Of a stretch of 64,000 bases of DNA, positions 45,351 through 54,492 are shown piece by piece. The position numbers and the translations under genes are program-made. Origin of the DNA: UBA12191 sp964422295 (lineage in GTDB: Bacteria > Planctomycetota > UBA8108 > UBA1146); NCBI GenBank assembly GCA_964422295.1, contig CAYRAM010000002.1, forward strand, positions 102,176 through 166,175, given 5' to 3'. A model generated the notes under the pieces. That model searched no databases. It saw only the letters and a program-made list of their open reading frames with translations, and was not told the origin of the DNA. How positions within the stretch are numbered: position 1 is the first letter of the stretch; the number at the start of each line of letters is the position of its first letter.

Positions 45351-48300
45351 ATGAGAGTGAAGAAATTATTGGGGTGTTTGCTGCTACTTGGTTTGGGTGT
45401 CTCCCAATCTGCTGCAGTGTTGTCCTACGGTCAATCTCCGGCGCAAGGTGTGATGTCACCAAGAGTGATGTCATACATCTATGAAGAGAACAGAATCAAG
45501 TTGGAAGTTGATCCTGATTTCATCGCAATATATCTGCCCGATGTCGAAGGTGAAGAATTCATCATCGAAGAGATGCTCGATCAGGTGGATCCCGATATTC
45601 CCAATCGAATGATCAAAGAGATGCCCTACAAGGGGCTTTTCACTGCTGAGGTGAGCCCGGGAAGTGCATGGGCAATTCTTGGAAGAGTGGTTCCTCCGGG
45701 GCAGGGTTGGGTTGCTCCATACCTCGTTTACAACGACCGTTTACACATTCCTCGCCCTGAGCTTCTGGTCACTCTCACCAGTTATGATCCAGTGATATAC
45801 CAGCGATTTATCGATACTTTCGGAGCGCGGATTTTACGTGAGTTTCCGTCGGTGAAACCACTCTTCCTCATCGAGCATCCTCGACCCATCGATTTTGAAT
45901 CGGAAATCGCAGAGTTCATGGAATTCCCTGGTGTCGAATCTGCCAGCCCCAATTTCATCATGGATCTGGGAGAGCTGATCGCTCCCAATGATCCTGCTTA
46001 CAGCGCCCAGTGGCATCTCAACAATACGGGTCAGGCGGGCACGGTAGGTGTAGATATTTCCGCAGAAACTGCCTGGAGCATCCAGACTGGTGGAGCCAAT
46101 GTGACGATTGCCGTTCTCGATGAAGGTGTGGATGTCGACCATGAAGACTTGGCACCGAATATCGTCGCAGGTCACGATTCTGTAACGATTCAGGCTTCTC
46201 CAGGGGGGATCCCCGGGAATTGTGATACCAATGATTCGCATGGAACAGGTTGTGCGGGGCTTGCTGCTGCACGCGGAAACAATGGTCTCGGAGTTTCCGG
46301 AGTTGCCTGGAATGCACAGATACAACCGGTCCGCATGGCATTTGGAACTCATTGGACCCAAAACGACTGGATCATCGACGCAGTGACATGGGCCACCGAC
46401 AACGGGGCAGATATCCTTTCCAACTCTTGGGGAGGAGGTGCGCCAAGCACTGCAGAATCAAATACGATGGATTATGCCCTGCAGACGGGTCGAGGAGGAC
46501 TCGGCTGTCTCCTCGTTTTCGCCAGTGGCAATGAAAGCGCAGGGGTCGGCTTTCCCGCAGCCTACTCCCAAACGATTGCGGTAGGTGCCTCCAGCCCCTG
46601 TGACGAACTCAAAACAATCTCCTCATGTGATGGTGAAAATTTTTGGGGATCGAATTCTGGCCCTCAGCAGACGGTGGTCGCTCCTGGTGTATTGATGGTG
46701 ACGACTGACATCGCCGGGGTGAGTGGAATGGTCAACGGCGATTATGTTTCCGGATTCAATGGGACCTCCTCGGCGACTCCTGTCGTTGCCGGAGCATTGG
46801 CTGTCATTCTCTCCCAAGACCCCGGACTGACTTCCGCCCAAGCCCAAGAAATCTTGCAGGCAGGAGCAGACGACCAAGTGGGGCCAGCTAACCAGGACCC
46901 TGCAGGATTCGATAACAACTTTGGGCATGGCCGGGTCAATCTGGCCAATATGCTCGCCTTGATGGGAGGGCCGGCAGCTCCCAACAATCTGACTTGTACC
47001 GAAAATGCGGTCGGGGTCCAACTCAGTTGGACTGCAGGAGAACCCTATGACTCAGTGACGATACGCAGAGATGGGACCTTGCTGTCGACCCTTGCCGGTG
47101 ACGCCACCGGTTTCCTCGACTTGAATGTCCCTGCAGGTCAGCACAATTGGGAAATTCAGGGGTTCGTTGCGACCACACCCAGTATCGGTCGTCAATGCTC
47201 CCTGTTCCTGATCGGAGATGCTCGCGATCTGATCTGGTCCCCTGGAACCGGTACCGTCGACTCGGGAACAATCTTCGGAACCAACCTGGTCCAGACAGGG
47301 AGGAGTGCAGTTCTCACCTCAAACCTGCTGGCCTTCAACGACTTGGATGTCTTCGATCGGGTCTGGGTCATGTTGGGGATGTTTCCCAACAACCATCAAA
47401 TTACTTTGGATGAATCCGCCGCTTTGGTGAACTACCTGACCAATGGCGTCGGCGGGCAGGCCCTCTACATGGAAGGGGGAGATACCTGGTTCTTCGATCC
47501 TCAGAGACCGATTCATTCAGAGTTTGGCATCACAGGTCTTTCAGATGGCAGCACGACTGACAATCTTGCAGAGGTTGCAGGTGCGTTGGTGACCGGCTGC
47601 GATCTTTCAGGGATTTCATTGACCTACACCGGGGAGAATACCTGGGTGGATCGACTCGCAGCCAGCGTTGGCGCGAGTGTGGTGCAATCAAATGTCACTC
47701 CCGCCTACGATGTCGCGGTTTTCCGGGACAATGGCGGAAGGTTGACCTTTGGAGCCTCCTATGAAAATGGAGGCCTCTCCGATGGATTGAACAGTACTCG
47801 CCAGCAATTGGTGCAAGCACTGTTGGAATGCATGGGAGGTGTGCTGACGGCTCCCGCAGATTTGGTCTGCACCGTCAATGGAACTGCGGTAGATGTGAGT
47901 TGGACCGTGACCGGCACTTGGGACTCTGTACAGGTGGTTGTAGACGGAGGAGCCCCACAGACATTGCCAGGAACTTCCACATCTGTGAACCTTGGCCCAC
48001 TGGGAGTCGGCTCTCACACCATCGAAGTTTCCTCAGTCTTGGGCGCGGAGGTCTCGATCCCTGCGGCTTGCACGATCGGGATTGCTCCCGCTGCTCCCCA
48101 AAGCCTGACATGCACCCCATCCGGAACTGACGTATTGCTCGCATGGACCAACCCCGTGACCTATGACAGCGTCGAAATCTTGCGAAACTCCGTGGTAATC
48201 GCCACATTGCCAGGAGGTTCCTCCTCGATGACTGATGTGGCTCCGGGGCCGGGCGCGCAGTCGTACTTTGTCAGAGGGATTACAGGCGGGATCGACAGTG

Positions 48301-49823
48301 CCGCTACAGCATGCGGAGTCTTTATCCCCCCATCGGCAGTCACTGCTCTCACGTGCACAATCAATGGGAATTCGGCGGACCTCGGTTGGACCAATTCGCA
48401 TACCTACGACAACGTGCAAATTTCCCGCAATGGTTTATTGATCGCCACTCTTCCAGGTTCTGCGGTCACCTTTCAGGACACCCCTGGTGCGGGGAACCAC
48501 GAATGGGCTGTGACTGCAATCCTGCAATCGGCCAATTCTCCAGCGGTTCTTTGCAGTGGAACCATTCTGCCGGTTGCTCCGGCGAATCTTTCCTGCTCGG
48601 CTCCGGGGAGTACCGTATCGCTCACGTGGACCAATAGTGAGACCTACGATTCGATCGTGGTGCGTCGTGACGGAGTGGACCTGGCGACTCTTCCAGGTTC
48701 CAACGAGAGTTTTTCAGCAGTCGTTCAACCTGGCATTTACACCTACTCTGTCAGGGCGGCGGTCGCTTCCGTGGAAAGTTCCGAAACCAGTTGTCAGGTC
48801 ACGAGGACTCCGCTTGCAGTGACCAATCTCGATTGCCAATTTTCCGGTGGAACTGCGACGTTGACCTGGGCGGTTGAAACGGGATTGAGTTCCGTGGAAG
48901 TGCGCAGGGATGGGGTACTGATCGCAACCCTTGGAGGTAGTGCCAACTTCCTCCAAGAGACTTCTCCCCCTGGGGGATTACGGTTGTACAGCGTGACCGC
49001 AATCGCCGGAAGCCTTACGTCTCCAGCGAGCGAATGCACTTTGGCGATCCCCCCGGCTGCCGTTTCTTCATTGACCTGCACCAGTGCGACTGATTTCACC
49101 GCTCAACTCGATTGGTTGGTGCCCGGTGAAGCGACCGCGGTTCTCGTCAATAGAAATGGTTCGCTGTTGGCAACACTTCCCGCAGGATCGACAGGATTTA
49201 CCGACAATGCCGCCCCTGGTGGAATTCAAACCTATGAAGTCATCGCAGAAGCTTCGGGAATCCCCAGCGATCCGGCATCGTGTCTGGTAGATGTCCAGGT
49301 CCCTGCTGCTCCAGTCGTCACAGCATCCGTCGATTTATCGACAATTGAATTGGGAACTCCGGTTCAATTTTCTGCAACCTCTGACGTTGCCGGCGTTACT
49401 TGGGCGTGGACGTTTGGAGATGGACAATCGTCCACTGAGCAAAATCCTGTACATGTGTATTCTTCAGCGGGAGTATTTTCTGCCAATGTGATTGCAACTG
49501 GCCCAGGTGGAACCAGTGCCCCCGCAGAAGTGACCGTCAGCGTATTGCAACCGGTGTTCCTCAGGGGCGATAACAATGGCGATGGATTCCTCGACATATC
49601 AGATCCGATTCAGGCCCTCGAATTCATGTTTGGAACCGGTTCAGTCATTTGTGAATCTGCCCTCGATATCAATGATGATGGGATCGTGGATTTGTCCGAC
49701 GTCATCAACAGCCTCTCCACAATCTTTGAAGGCACGTTTACTCCCTCAGCTCCGTTCCCCGATTGTGGAACAGATCCCACCCCGGATTCGTTGGCATGCA
49801 CCAGTCAGAGTGCTTGTCCTTGA
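45351..49823 (+). CDS. Secreted subtilisin-like serine protease with FN3, PKD and dockerin-like modules
   Basis: A 1490-residue exported protease. The signal peptide (MRVKKLLGCLLLLGLG) is followed by a propeptide of ~190 residues with the fervidolysin-like pattern VYQRF-GARILREFPSV. The S8 catalytic domain (~215-540) has D257 (VLDEGVD), H297 (DSHGTG), oxyanion N394 (ASGNES) and S473 (NGTSSATP), all intact. After it come about seven FN3-like modules built on LTC...V.LSWTN...YDSV..RRDG.LIATLPG, interrupted near 620-820 by a region without a clear family. A PKD domain follows (WAWTFGDGQSSTEQNPVHVY). The C-terminal two-loop dockerin-like segment (RGDNNGDGFLDISDPI, DINDDGIVDLSDV) ends in DPTPDSLACTSQ. 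It probably degrades extracellular protein while bound at the cell surface. Transcription ends at a strong hairpin at 49851. Confidence 0.9.
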   Translation: MRVKKLLGCLLLLGLGVSQSAAVLSYGQSPAQGVMSPRVMSYIYEENRIKLEVDPDFIAIYLPDVEGEEFIIEEMLDQVDPDIPNRMIKEMPYKGLFTAEVSPGSAWAILGRVVPPGQGWVAPYLVYNDRLHIPRPELLVTLTSYDPVIYQRFIDTFGARILREFPSVKPLFLIEHPRPIDFESEIAEFMEFPGVESASPNFIMDLGELIAPNDPAYSAQWHLNNTGQAGTVGVDISAETAWSIQTGGANVTIAVLDEGVDVDHEDLAPNIVAGHDSVTIQASPGGIPGNCDTNDSHGTGCAGLAAARGNNGLGVSGVAWNAQIQPVRMAFGTHWTQNDWIIDAVTWATDNGADILSNSWGGGAPSTAESNTMDYALQTGRGGLGCLLVFASGNESAGVGFPAAYSQTIAVGASSPCDELKTISSCDGENFWGSNSGPQQTVVAPGVLMVTTDIAGVSGMVNGDYVSGFNGTSSATPVVAGALAVILSQDPGLTSAQAQEILQAGADDQVGPANQDPAGFDNNFGHGRVNLANMLALMGGPAAPNNLTCTENAVGVQLSWTAGEPYDSVTIRRDGTLLSTLAGDATGFLDLNVPAGQHNWEIQGFVATTPSIGRQCSLFLIGDARDLIWSPGTGTVDSGTIFGTNLVQTGRSAVLTSNLLAFNDLDVFDRVWVMLGMFPNNHQITLDESAALVNYLTNGVGGQALYMEGGDTWFFDPQRPIHSEFGITGLSDGSTTDNLAEVAGALVTGCDLSGISLTYTGENTWVDRLAASVGASVVQSNVTPAYDVAVFRDNGGRLTFGASYENGGLSDGLNSTRQQLVQALLECMGGVLTAPADLVCTVNGTAVDVSWTVTGTWDSVQVVVDGGAPQTLPGTSTSVNLGPLGVGSHTIEVSSVLGAEVSIPAACTIGIAPAAPQSLTCTPSGTDVLLAWTNPVTYDSVEILRNSVVIATLPGGSSSMTDVAPGPGAQSYFVRGITGGIDSAATACGVFIPPSAVTALTCTINGNSADLGWTNSHTYDNVQISRNGLLIATLPGSAVTFQDTPGAGNHEWAVTAILQSANSPAVLCSGTILPVAPANLSCSAPGSTVSLTWTNSETYDSIVVRRDGVDLATLPGSNESFSAVVQPGIYTYSVRAAVASVESSETSCQVTRTPLAVTNLDCQFSGGTATLTWAVETGLSSVEVRRDGVLIATLGGSANFLQETSPPGGLRLYSVTAIAGSLTSPASECTLAIPPAAVSSLTCTSATDFTAQLDWLVPGEATAVLVNRNGSLLATLPAGSTGFTDNAAPGGIQTYEVIAEASGIPSDPASCLVDVQVPAAPVVTASVDLSTIELGTPVQFSATSDVAGVTWAWTFGDGQSSTEQNPVHVYSSAGVFSANVIATGPGGTSAPAEVTVSVLQPVFLRGDNNGDGFLDISDPIQALEFMFGTGSVICESALDINDDGIVDLSDVINSLSTIFEGTFTPSAPFPDCGTDPTPDSLACTSQSACP

Positions 49824-49850
49824 TCTAGCTGATGGGTTCTGGAAGAATTG

Positions 49851-49890
49851 ATTGATGCGCAAAGTCGAGAGATGGACTTTGCGCATCAAT
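49851..49890. terminator. Bidirectional Rho-independent-type terminator
   Basis: A perfect 16-base stem ATTGATGCGCAAAGTC / GACTTTGCGCATCAAT with an 8-base loop. It lies between the stop of the plus-strand protease and the stop of the convergent minus-strand gene. TTTCTT follows on the plus strand and CAATTCTTCC on the minus strand, so it can serve both genes. Beyond a TTG bulge the stem can extend by AAGAA/TTCTT. Confidence 0.8.
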
Positions 49891-49993
49891 TTCTTGGATT
49901 CCACATATTATACTGGAAACGTGTTCAAGATTATTGGCAGCCAGGCACTCAATAGGCGAGTGCCCTATCCCATCGGCCCACCTCAGATATTCA

Positions 49994-52195
49994 CTAATTG
50001 CAATCCAGGGAATCCGCTGTTGGATCGACTCCAGGATTGGGATATGGCGCTGGTGGGGGAGGAGCGGATCCGAAGAGGAAATTGAGAAGAGTGACCGGGT
50101 CTGCAATGTTGATGGTCCCGTTGTCATTGCAATCGAGGGCATCGAGGCAGGTAGAGGGAAATGAACTGAAGAGGTAACTGAGAACGTTGATCGCATCCGA
50201 GATGGTGATATTGCCACCCATGTCGGCGTCACAGCGAATGAAGTTCAGTGGAATTGAGACGGTGCAAGTGGCAGGGGGTGATGGAACTCCCAGCAAGTGC
50301 CCAATCACGGCATAGGAGGCAGTGCCTGTCCCAGGATTCGGATCCTCGAAAGAAGTTTGATCTCCCATGAGGGTGGTCAAGGGCAAGCCACCCCTCTCGA
50401 TACTGATCCAGTCGTAAGTAGTGCCATTGGTCCAATTCAGTGTCGCCACACCATTGGCGTAGGAGCAATTGAGATTCAGGACTTCCGGTGCCAGATTGGG
50501 GAATTCGAAGTTGAGGACGACCCCGGCAGAGACGGCAACATTCGTCTCTACAATGTCCGTAAGACCGGTTCCCGCAGGAGCAACCGCCGTCACATTCCAG
50601 TTTCCGTCTGTAAGCGGCAAAGAATAGGTTCCAGCCGCTGTGGTTGTCGTAGATCCCCACGGGGGCTGAATTCCCGTTGCCGCATCCACAGCAAGAATCG
50701 AAATCCCTTGAAGAGGAACCCCATTACTGGACACCAATCCCGTCAATTCAGCGGAAGCATTGAGAGTAATCACTCCCAGATCGGTAGCAGAAAAACAGGG
50801 GACATTTTCGATATAGGCTGGGCCCAGACCACTGATTGGATTTGGCGTAAAGGTCAAGTTGTAATCGTTCTCATGGACGACGGCATTGAAGGTGCCGGAT
50901 TGGTTGCCATTTTCATGCAAAGTGTCATAGAGCTGACCGTTGCTGGAGAGATAAAATTCCACGTCTACCAGCGGGACAGGGCTTCCTGCCGAGTCGGCAA
51001 AGGAACCGGTCACGCTCACGCCATCGTCCAGTACGATTTCCCCGATGGAGGTGGGATTGACAGGCGGAAGGTTGAGAGTGATTCGTTTCGAGACTCGTAC
51101 GGGACCCGTCGCAGGTGGATCCACCTCCAGAGTGAGATTTCCTGCGGGGAGCAGGAGGTCAAAGGACCCATCGATACTTGAAAGATCAGTGGCCACGTAG
51201 ATGTGTTGGCCAGAGATCGAATATTCAGCATCGAAATTGGCTCCTGCAATCGCTTCCCCGACGGATCCAACGACAAAGCCTTGAAGGTGGTATCCCATGG
51301 GCATCACGATGACGCCCAGATCGAGGTTCTCAAACACGGGGAGATCAATCAATTCGTGGGTCACTCGCTCTATTCCCGGTACTGGGGTCACATCCCTGTG
51401 CCGAACTGTCCAGGTACCGCTGGGAACCAATACATTGAATAAACCCAAGGCATCGGTGTCGTCATTGAACAAGTCCACGGGTGTTCCCGTAGCATCGTAG
51501 ATATTCATGTCCATTCCGGGGAGGGCGATTCCGTCTTCATCCACCACTATTCCTGACAGGGTATGAGCAGTGGGCATCACGATTTGTCCGAGGTCTGTGG
51601 GTCCAAAGAGGAGACCAAGATCGATTTCCGTGGGGAACACCGTCGGGGTGAGAGCAGTATCGGTAAAGATGATTCGGTACTCATCGATGATTGCAGGGAT
51701 GGCAACTGAAAAACTCCCGAGAACATCTGTGGTATCACCAATGAGGTCGAGCCAACCCAACTGATCCCCTCGGATGTCGATGTCGATGGTGGTCACTGGA
51801 TTCCCTGCGGAATCGATGACTGACCCCGAAATCATCCAGCCTGAAGCAAGGGAAATGGTACCTACATCGAGATTGCCATTCAGAGTGATGGTGATTTCTT
51901 CGGGGAGGTGAGCAGTGATCGGTTCAAATTGCAGGAGGTACTGACCGGATGGAATCGTGGTATTGATGCTGAGAAGAAATGAACCATCGAGGCCGGTGGT
52001 GTCTCCCGAAATGGGAATGACGCTGGTCGGTGATGCGGCACTGATGAGGTCGAGGTCGACCCCTGCAATCGGACCTCCTGCTGAATCGACGACGATTCCA
52101 CTAATCGTCCAATTTTGTGCATGGAGATCAGGGGAGACGAGAATCATCAGGAGTAGTACGAGCGGAAAGGACAATCTTGCAATGATGGGGGTCAT
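49994..52195 (-). CDS. Secreted protein of carboxypeptidase-regulatory-like repeats with dockerin-like C-terminus
   Basis: The ATG at 52195 (MTPIIARLSFPLVLLLM...) gives a clear signal peptide ending near DLHAQ; the longer frame starts from TTG at 52246 and is less likely. The body consists of about six or seven beta-sandwich repeats of the carboxypeptidase regulatory/transthyretin-like type, each beginning like ISGIVVDSAGGPIAGVDLDL, SGSVIDSAGNPVTTIDIDI or LSGIVVDEDGIALPGMDMNI. One FN3-like module follows (LNCSYANGVATLNWTNGTTYDW). The C-terminal dockerin-like pair is RCDADMGGNITISDAINVL and DCNDNGTINIADPVTLL, with the tail DPTADSLDC. There is no catalytic domain; probably a structural or adhesive surface protein. 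It is divergent from the endonuclease gene. Confidence 0.75.
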   Translation of the reverse strand: MTPIIARLSFPLVLLLMILVSPDLHAQNWTISGIVVDSAGGPIAGVDLDLISAASPTSVIPISGDTTGLDGSFLLSINTTIPSGQYLLQFEPITAHLPEEITITLNGNLDVGTISLASGWMISGSVIDSAGNPVTTIDIDIRGDQLGWLDLIGDTTDVLGSFSVAIPAIIDEYRIIFTDTALTPTVFPTEIDLGLLFGPTDLGQIVMPTAHTLSGIVVDEDGIALPGMDMNIYDATGTPVDLFNDDTDALGLFNVLVPSGTWTVRHRDVTPVPGIERVTHELIDLPVFENLDLGVIVMPMGYHLQGFVVGSVGEAIAGANFDAEYSISGQHIYVATDLSSIDGSFDLLLPAGNLTLEVDPPATGPVRVSKRITLNLPPVNPTSIGEIVLDDGVSVTGSFADSAGSPVPLVDVEFYLSSNGQLYDTLHENGNQSGTFNAVVHENDYNLTFTPNPISGLGPAYIENVPCFSATDLGVITLNASAELTGLVSSNGVPLQGISILAVDAATGIQPPWGSTTTTAAGTYSLPLTDGNWNVTAVAPAGTGLTDIVETNVAVSAGVVLNFEFPNLAPEVLNLNCSYANGVATLNWTNGTTYDWISIERGGLPLTTLMGDQTSFEDPNPGTGTASYAVIGHLLGVPSPPATCTVSIPLNFIRCDADMGGNITISDAINVLSYLFSSFPSTCLDALDCNDNGTINIADPVTLLNFLFGSAPPPPAPYPNPGVDPTADSLDCN

Positions 52196-52338
52196 GCCGG
52201 TTCTCTTTCGCAACTTCCAGTACGCGAGGATCAATTTTGTTAACAACGCATCAGCCGTTGCAGAATTTCTGCAATAAACCTCGGGTAAACCTACGAAATC
52301 AGGCCGTATCTATCTTCTAATGCTACTTCCAGACCTTT

Positions 52339-52368
52339 GTTTTGTAAACCATACAAAACGGCTATAAT
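52339..52368 (+). promoter_or_regulatory. Sigma-70-type promoter overlapping an inverted repeat
   Basis: TTTTGT (52340-52345) and a perfect TATAAT (52363-52368) are separated by 17 bases. The -35 side overlaps a perfect 7-base inverted repeat GTTTTGT / ACAAAAC (52339-52345 and 52353-52359), a possible operator. The predicted leader of the endonuclease mRNA would be about 170 bases. Confidence 0.5.
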
Positions 52369-52443
52369 TGGATATTTGTTAGTTTGAACGGGCAAATGCG
52401 GCCTGTTCCGGTCGATAGCGCACCATTGTTGTGCAAAAATGAG

Positions 52444-52495
52444 GTGACGACCCTCGTCAGCGAGGTGGATGCAGTTTATCTGCGGCAGTCGTCAC
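52444..52495 (+). ncRNA. Structured leader RNA, three-way junction, unknown class
   Basis: The closing stem GTGACGAC / GTCGTCAC (8 perfect pairs, 52444-52451 with 52488-52495) encloses two hairpins: CCTCG-TCAG-CGAGG (52452-52465) and GCAG-TTTAT-CTGC (52471-52483). All pairs are Watson-Crick. It lies in the predicted leader, 53 bases before the GTG start of the endonuclease gene, and no T-run follows. It matches no riboswitch I recognise. It may be a cis-regulatory element or a stability element. Confidence 0.5.
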
Positions 52496-52548
52496 TCCCG
52501 CCACTCAGAATTTAATTCCGAGAATGCACCGCATGGAAGGAGCGCCTC

Positions 52549-54492
52549 GTGGATTTCACTAAAATCACGGGCTTCTGTCTGGCGATCATGGCAGTGATTT
52601 CGTCACCCTTGTTGGCAGATCCACCTCCGGGCTATTACTCGTCCGCTTCCGGGCTGACCGGGGAGGCTTTGAGACTCGCGCTCCATGACATCGTGGACGA
52701 TCATCAGCGAATTCCTTACACCAGTTCGGCGACCGATACTTGGGATGCCCTCGGGGTATGTGAACGAGATCCGGGTGATCCCTCCAGGTTGATCACCTTG
52801 TATCGAAACACGTCCGTGTTATGGAGTGAGCAAAATACTTCCATTGGTTGGAATCGTGAGCATACTTGGCCGTCATCCTTCGGATATACCAATGATAACG
52901 GTTGCAACTACCCCTACTCGGATCTCCACCAATTGAGGGCAGCCAGTCCCAGTTACAATTCAGCTCGTGGTAATCGTCCCTACGATTGGTGTACCTCCGT
53001 GAACTGCGAAGCTTTTGTGGCCGAGGGTACGGCTTTCTCCAACTTTTCCAGCGGATTCGGCAGTACCGGATCCTGGGAGACTTGGGAGGATCGCCGGGGA
53101 GATGTTGCTCGGAACATTTTCTATATGGATATGCGCTATGAAGGCGGAACCCATTCGGTGACAGGGTGTTCAGAACCCGACCTCCGAATCACCAATGATC
53201 GAAATCTGATCATTTCAAATACGAGTCAGAATCTGTCGGTGGCTCACATGGGAATCCTCTCTGTCTTGCTGGAATGGCACCTGGAGGACCCTGTCAGTCT
53301 TGCTGAACAAGACAGGAATGATGCCGTTTTCGGATACCAAGGCAATCGCAACCCTTTCATCGATCACCCGGAATTTGTGTGCTTGATCTGGGCTTGTCCC
53401 ACTTCGGACACCACTCCTCCGGCAGCGCCGACCGGTCTTGTTGTATCTGAAGCGACGTGTGAACTGGTCCTCGACTGGGTGGACAATGTCGAATCAGATC
53501 TTGCCAGTTACACCATCTACAGGTCCACCGACGTTGCAGGCCCCTTCACAGCAGTGGGTAGCAATGCAATCAGTTCCTTTGCGGATACGACGGTGGATGG
53601 TGGCGTTACCTATCATTACCAGGTTGCGGCGAATGACCTGTCAGGGAACCAGAGTGATTTGAGTACCCCTGCTACAGGTGTTCCCTTGACCGGAACCGGT
53701 TGTGGAGGTCCTCCTCCGAATCCGGGGGATGTGGAGTTGGTCGTCTCAGAAATCATGCCTAATCCCCAGCTTGTCAGCGATGCGACGGGAGAATGGTTGG
53801 AGATCTTTAATCGTGGCACCCAATCGGTGGATCTTTCGGGTTGGACTATTCGCGATGATGATTCCGACAGCCATCTGATCAGTGCGCCCGGTGGATTGGT
53901 CATACCGCCACTCGGATTTCTCGTGTTGGCCCGATCTGGAGATCTCGTCAGCAATGGTGGAGTGAACGCCGATTATGTCTACAGTTCTTTTATCCTTGCG
54001 AACAGTATCGATGAGGTCGTGTTGATCGATCCCCAGGGGTTGGAGCACACCCGGGTCAATTACTCCTCGGGTACTTTTCCATTTGGTGCGGGTGTTTCTT
54101 GCGAACTGATCGATTTGGTGTCAACAACACCTGGTGATCCCATCTTTTGGGCGGCATCGCAGCTACCCTTCGGGGCTGGTGATCTCGGCAGCCCTGGAGA
54201 TGAGGGCGGCGCAACCCTTCCACCTCCCACCACCAACAACGACTTCTTGCGTGGAGATCCGAATGGGGATGGATCCACAGACATCAGTGATCCCATCATG
54301 GTGTTGGAGTATCTCTTTGGATCGATCAACACACTGGCCTGCCCGGATGCCGCAGATTCCAATGACGATGGAACACTGGATATCTCGGATGCCATCTTCT
54401 TGCTGCAGTATCTATTCGAGGGATCGGTGGTGATCCCCCCTCCGGTTGGAGTTCCGGGTCCTGATCCTACAGCCGACGCTTTGGGGTGCTGA
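52549..54492 (+). CDS. Secreted endonuclease I family nuclease with FN3, lamin-tail and dockerin-like modules
   Basis: The start is GTG at 52549 with GGAAGGAG 6 bases upstream. The signal peptide ends near SSPLLADPPP. The endonuclease I domain (~25-285) has the catalytic segment WNREHTWP (H105) and YSDLHQLRA (H127), as in EndA/Vvn-type non-specific periplasmic nucleases. Then come an FN3 module (~293-385, PAAPTGLVVSEATCELVLDW), a lamin-tail domain (~395-540, VVSEIMPNP, GEWLEIFNRGTQSVDLSGW) and a dockerin-like pair (RGDPNGDGSTDISDPI, DSNDDGTLDISDAI) ending DPTADALGC. It probably degrades extracellular DNA for nutrition. Its end overlaps the convergent VWA gene by 26 bases. Confidence 0.88.
   Translation: MDFTKITGFCLAIMAVISSPLLADPPPGYYSSASGLTGEALRLALHDIVDDHQRIPYTSSATDTWDALGVCERDPGDPSRLITLYRNTSVLWSEQNTSIGWNREHTWPSSFGYTNDNGCNYPYSDLHQLRAASPSYNSARGNRPYDWCTSVNCEAFVAEGTAFSNFSSGFGSTGSWETWEDRRGDVARNIFYMDMRYEGGTHSVTGCSEPDLRITNDRNLIISNTSQNLSVAHMGILSVLLEWHLEDPVSLAEQDRNDAVFGYQGNRNPFIDHPEFVCLIWACPTSDTTPPAAPTGLVVSEATCELVLDWVDNVESDLASYTIYRSTDVAGPFTAVGSNAISSFADTTVDGGVTYHYQVAANDLSGNQSDLSTPATGVPLTGTGCGGPPPNPGDVELVVSEIMPNPQLVSDATGEWLEIFNRGTQSVDLSGWTIRDDDSDSHLISAPGGLVIPPLGFLVLARSGDLVSNGGVNADYVYSSFILANSIDEVVLIDPQGLEHTRVNYSSGTFPFGAGVSCELIDLVSTTPGDPIFWAASQLPFGAGDLGSPGDEGGATLPPPTTNNDFLRGDPNGDGSTDISDPIMVLEYLFGSINTLACPDAADSNDDGTLDISDAIFLLQYLFEGSVVIPPPVGVPGPDPTADALGC

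Larger units (their letters stand above)
52196..52548. other. Divergent regulatory region between the repeat protein and the endonuclease genes
   Basis: 353 bases without a gene. On the plus strand it holds a likely vegetative promoter and inverted repeat (52339-52368), a GCAC/GTGC mini-hairpin near 52420-52435, a three-way-junction RNA structure (52444-52495) and a strong ribosome binding site GGAAGGAG (52535-52542) before the GTG start at 52549. No clear promoter was found for the minus-strand gene. Confidence 0.5.
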
